Source: Phenylobacterium kunshanense (GTDB taxonomy: Bacteria > Pseudomonadota > Alphaproteobacteria > Caulobacterales > Caulobacteraceae). From it: DNA of 64,000 nt. The stretch spans positions 124,001-188,000 of the forward strand of contig NZ_QFYS01000003.1 of assembly GCF_003254525.1 (NCBI RefSeq). The letters run 5' to 3'. Below are positions 61,703 to 64,000 of the stretch, piece after piece. Within the stretch, counting starts at the first letter, position 1. Every line of letters starts with the position of its first letter. A program made the position numbers and the translations under genes. The notes beneath the pieces are model-generated. The model was not told the origin of the DNA, ran no database searches, and was given only the letters and a program-made list of their open reading frames with translations.

Positions 61703-62089
61703 GGCTGCGACGCCCTGCGGCTTCGAATGCCGAGCAAAACGTCGTAGAGAGCCGGCGGCCCGCAGGACGGGCCAGCCTCTGCGACCACGCGCGTTGACCC
61801 GACCCAGCCACACTCTCTCCATTGCGCCCATGATGGATGGGACGGATTATTTAATGTAATCAATATCTTCCAACATGAAGTGTGCGAAATTTGCACACTT
61901 TTGTTCGCGTGAGTTCGCGTAAAATTTCGGGTTTGTTCGTGCTCAGTCGGTAGTTCCAGAACTGGACCGACTGGGAAAATAACAGGTGTCTTATGGCCCT
62001 TCGGGGATCTGCGCGACGCCCAGAATGGGCACACCCCGATAGCCCTATTCCGCTGTGCGACACTTGAAGCGTCGTGCTAGATTCTGCGC
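61703..62089. other. gene-free AT-richer spacer (387 bases) with repeats and palindromes
   Basis: No convincing coding region. From about 61850 the base composition drops well below the neighbours (TTATTTAATGTAATCAATAT). It contains AAGTGTGC-N7-GCACACTT (61878-61900), two copies of GTTCGCGT ten bases apart (61903-61910, 61913-61920) with a partial third (61935-61940), and a dyad CAGTCGGT (61944-61951)/ACCGACTG (61966-61973) enclosing AGTTC/GAACT. It marks the junction between the conserved ilvD region and the Fic/AbiEii accessory region. Confidence 0.6.
61878..61900 (+). terminator. inverted repeat with T-rich tail downstream of ilvD
   Basis: AAGTGTGC (61878-61885) and GCACACTT (61893-61900), 8 bp with a 7-base loop GAAATTT; the right arm runs into CTTTTGTT. 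It may end ilvD transcription 176 bases past the stop, or protect the accessory genes from read-through. Confidence 0.45.
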
Positions 62090-62497
62090 ATGAGCCGGTC
62101 GCAAAGCCGTACGTACTTCGTCGCGAAGAATGCCACGGGCAGCTGGACCGTGACCCGATCGGGAGCTTCGTCGAAGGTGTTCGAGACGAAGGACGCCGCG
62201 GTAAAGGCGGCGAGGCAGATCGTGCGTCAAGACGGCGGCGTGCTTGAGATCAAGAACAGCGACGGCCGCACCCAAAAGAGCTTCACGCTTGGTCGAGCGG
62301 CCATGACCAAGCTGAATGAGGTCGAGGGTGTCACGCTATCTGGCGCGGGCAAGCGGACCTTCAAGGAGTTTGATCGCAAGGGACTGACGCCGAGCGAGCG
62401 GCGCGCGAAGTTGCGCAAGGATCCGACTAAGCTGACGGCTGGGGTGAGGTCTCCACAGTCCCCGCGTTCCTCGCAGAGTGAACGAACGAAGGTCTAG
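62090..62497 (+). CDS. DUF2188-domain protein, possible partner of Fic
   Basis: A 135-residue basic protein. The N-terminal about 65 residues match DUF2188 (TYFVAKNATGSWTVTRSGAS, then ETKDAAVKAARQIVRQDGG with LEIKNSDGRTQKSFTLG). The C-terminal half is Lys/Arg-rich with GLTPSERRAKLRKDP and looks disordered. DUF2188 has no established function. It ends at a TAG (62495-62497) and the Fic coding frame continues directly after it without a frame change. By position it could be the antitoxin of the Fic protein, but it lacks an [ST]xxxE[GN] inhibitory helix. The two may also derive from one fused gene. Lower GC than the neighbours suggests recent acquisition. Confidence 0.8.
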   Translation: MSRSQSRTYFVAKNATGSWTVTRSGASSKVFETKDAAVKAARQIVRQDGGVLEIKNSDGRTQKSFTLGRAAMTKLNEVEGVTLSGAGKRTFKEFDRKGLTPSERRAKLRKDPTKLTAGVRSPQSPRSSQSERTKV

Positions 62498-62500
62498 TCC

Positions 62501-63091
62501 CTGACGTTCGAAGGCTACTTCGTCGATGAGGACCCCTACCGCGCGAACGGCACGGAGGTGCTTCGCAATCTTCCCGGGATCGCGGATCCTGCGGCGCTCG
62601 AGGCGTTCGAGACCTTCTCAGTCACGCAGCGGTCCGAAGAACCCTTCCCAGAGGGCGTCTTCGACGCAGATCATTTCTGCGCGATCCATCGCCATCTCTT
62701 CCAGGACGTCTACGACTGGGCCGGCGAGCCCAGGACGATCCGCACGTTTAAGGATGGCAGTCCGTTCTGCTACCCGGAGAGCTTCGACCAGGAACTTTCG
62801 AAGCTCTTTGGATGGCTGGCGGCGCGCGACCACTTGCACGGTCTGACGAGCGACGAGTTCGCAGAGGCGGCCGCGCACTTCCTGAGCGAGCTGAACGCAA
62901 TTCATCTTTTCCGCGAGGGGAATGGGCGTGCTCAGTCCGCCTTCCTCGCCATGCTTGCGGCGGACGCCGGTCATCCACTTGATTTTGAGCGGCTCGACAC
63001 GGCCGCGTGGATGCAGGCGATGATTGTCAGCTTCTACAATGGAACAGAACTCCTGACCGCCCAGATCCGCCGGCTCATCGACGACGGGTAG
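62501..63091 (+). CDS. fic: Fic/DOC-family protein with degenerate core motif, probable CTG start
   Basis: A 196-residue Fic-domain protein. The family N-terminus (DEDPYRANGTEVLRNLPGI, comparable with DPYxYPGTDVLxN) lies upstream of the first conventional start (GTG 62558). A CTG at 62501, eight bases after GAAGG, is the only fitting start short of TAG read-through. Seen: AIHRHLFQDVYDWAGEPRTIR and the core HLFREGNGRAQS (His135-Ser146). The usual HxFxxGNGRxxR ends in Arg; here it is Ser146, so nucleotide handling may be changed, though His, Gly-Asn-Gly and the first Arg remain. Fic proteins transfer AMP or related groups to target proteins. Paired with the DUF2188 gene; likely toxin-antitoxin. 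Confidence 0.8.
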   Translation: MTFEGYFVDEDPYRANGTEVLRNLPGIADPAALEAFETFSVTQRSEEPFPEGVFDADHFCAIHRHLFQDVYDWAGEPRTIRTFKDGSPFCYPESFDQELSKLFGWLAARDHLHGLTSDEFAEAAAHFLSELNAIHLFREGNGRAQSAFLAMLAADAGHPLDFERLDTAAWMQAMIVSFYNGTELLTAQIRRLIDDG

Positions 63092-63108
63092 AGGGGCGGC
63101 CGGCCTAA

Positions 63109-63153
63109 TCTCCGCAAAACCTGCGGAGAATGCCGTCTCCATTCTCCGCAGGT
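63109..63153. repeat. two mutually exclusive hairpins between fic and the AbiEii-like gene
   Basis: TCTCCGCA (63109-63116) pairs with TGCGGAGA (63122-63129). The latter segment is also part of ACCTGCGGAGAAT (63119-63131), which pairs over 13 bases with ATTCTCCGCAGGT (63141-63153). It lies between converging genes and probably ends transcripts from both sides; no T-run is present. Confidence 0.5.
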
Positions 63154-63226
63154 ACCTTGCCTGCGGCTCGTGTTCTGCCATCCGGCGAAGTTCGCCTTGG
63201 AAAGCCTGAATTCAAGTCGCGTCCGG

Positions 63227-64000
63227 CTAGGCCAGGACCTCGGCCAGCAACCGGGCCTGGATCGCACGGACTTCGGGGGGCAGGGCCTCTAGTCGCGCCT
63301 GGCGGCCGCGCACGGCGGGCAGGTCTGCGATGATCGGCGCTGAGAGAAGGGACCAATCGGGCGCGCCGGTCTTGAACGACATCAGGAATTGGCGGTGGTC
63401 AGCGGGCATCTCGCGGACCATCACCTGAATGGTCCGCTCCCGTATCTGCTCCAGCGACCCGAGCGAGGTCGGGAGGGAGGTCATGCCGACGAACTCCTGG
63501 TCGTAGCGGGGCTGCAGCGGCCGCGTCGGAGCCTTGAGGATCCGGTGCATCGGACGCGGGCTGCTCAGGAGGTAGGCGATGAAGGCGACCCGAAGATCGT
63601 CGTCGATCCCCTCGGCGTCCAGCAGAAGGCCGGCATCGAACAGGTCACGTGGATGCTGCCGATCGAGTGCGGCGACGAGCTTCCCCGCGTACAGGTCAGC
63701 ATGGGACACAACTGGCGCTTCGACGAAGCCGAAGCGGTCTTCCACCGCTGGCGTGACGGTGCGCGTGGCGGCGTCGAAGACGACGCCGCGGGACACGGGT
63801 GTGACCTCAATCTTCACAGGCGCGCCCGCCTGCACGTGGGCCTTGACCATCTGGCCCTCGGCATTGCGCGCCAGGTTCACCTGGGCGTTGGGGATGCGTT
63901 CGCGAATTCGGCCTGCGATACGCGTCAGCGCCGCCTCGATACGGGCCACGGATGTGGCCCAGTCCTCGATCGGCAGATAGGTGAGGTCAATGTCGACGGA
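63227..64000 (-). CDS. nucleotidyltransferase AbiEii/AbiGii-type toxin, 5' partial
   Basis: The C-terminal about 257 codons; the start lies beyond the right edge. The first visible residues SVDIDLTYLP match the DxD catalytic segment of AbiEii/AbiGii nucleotidyltransferases (family pattern FSxDIDLxY). Later ADLYAGKLVAALDRQHPRDLFDAGLLL is a hallmark block of the family. In AbiE systems this protein is the toxin, paired with a winged-helix AbiEi antitoxin that is normally encoded immediately upstream and so would be outside this window. It converges with the Fic gene. The pairing suggests a toxin-antitoxin or phage-defence island at the right edge. The frame is uninterrupted as far as visible. 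Confidence 0.85.
   Translation of the reverse strand, partial: SVDIDLTYLPIEDWATSVARIEAALTRIAGRIRERIPNAQVNLARNAEGQMVKAHVQAGAPVKIEVTPVSRGVVFDAATRTVTPAVEDRFGFVEAPVVSHADLYAGKLVAALDRQHPRDLFDAGLLLDAEGIDDDLRVAFIAYLLSSPRPMHRILKAPTRPLQPRYDQEFVGMTSLPTSLGSLEQIRERTIQVMVREMPADHRQFLMSFKTGAPDWSLLSAPIIADLPAVRGRQARLEALPPEVRAIQARLLAEVLA

Noticed and set aside
61914-61931. Another possible cluster-motif copy (TTCGCGTAAAATTTCGG)
   Set aside because: About 10 of 17 matches only, and the downstream gene belongs to a different region.
61941-61955. tRNA D-arm-like string GCTCAGTCGGTAG
   Set aside because: No matching acceptor, anticodon or T-arm could be folded around it; it is explained by the local palindrome CAGTCGGT/ACCGACTG.
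62558-63091. GTG at 62558 as the start of Fic
   Set aside because: It would remove the conserved DPYxxNGT segment and has no ribosome site; CTG 62501 with GAAGG upstream fits better.

Overview
The window is a high-G+C (roughly two thirds or more by eye), densely packed chromosomal segment. It resembles an alphaproteobacterium of the Caulobacterales (Phenylobacterium/Caulobacter type). The evidence is three TonB-dependent receptors, many exported S9/S10/M61 peptidases, acyl-CoA enzymes, a tandem-domain TetR regulator, E. coli-like IlvD and PpsA, and many GTG/TTG starts. The genus is an inference from gene content. No rRNA, tRNA, CRISPR array or complete insertion sequence was seen.

Layout. 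1-2342: the end of a uracil-catabolism (URC-type) operon: RibA-like GTP cyclohydrolase II, DUF1688/URC4 and uracil phosphoribosyltransferase. 2528-8252: acyl-CoA metabolism and transport (type III CoA-transferase, double TetR regulator, GPH-type symporter, acyl-CoA ligase). 8270-16778: two regulators, an S9 peptidase, an exported LMW-phosphatase-like protein that lacks its catalytic cysteine, two SDRs, free-Met-sulfoxide reductase, a thiolase with a textbook terminator, and an RpiB-like isomerase. 16936-28269: two TonB receptors, penicillin acylase, a VOC protein, a PQQ-type sugar dehydrogenase lipoprotein and a pair of acyl-CoA dehydrogenases. 28273-41196: DUF3008, a K+ channel with a zinc ribbon, a hybrid histidine kinase, a TrmB regulator with an aspartyl protease, a ppsA-usp-phosphoribosyltransferase operon with an FNR/FixK-like box, a BON protein, an L,D-transpeptidase and an aminotransferase.

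41397-58867 is the most coherent unit and the best candidate for an undescribed system. It holds four exported S10 serine carboxypeptidase-like proteins, a Tat-exported PLP enzyme, an Lrp regulator, a 990-residue TonB receptor, an ornithine-cyclodeaminase-family enzyme, an exported M61 peptidase, an exported amidohydrolase with a long N-terminal extension, and an APC amino-acid permease. These form five transcription units on both strands. Each carries a copy of one non-palindromic motif (core AACGAAAGGAAAATCCG), in four of the five cases 41-46 nt before the first start codon. I read this as a regulon for taking up and degrading a peptide-like substrate: TonB import, periplasmic trimming, permease uptake, then cytoplasmic amino-acid conversion. 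The substrate is unknown.

58859-61702: a LysR gene divergent from ilvD. 61703-64000: an AT-richer spacer with repeats and palindromes leads into a small accessory region. There a DUF2188 protein and a Fic protein share one reading frame, separated by a single TAG, and face a truncated AbiEii-type nucleotidyltransferase. This looks like the edge of a toxin-antitoxin or defence island that continues beyond the window.
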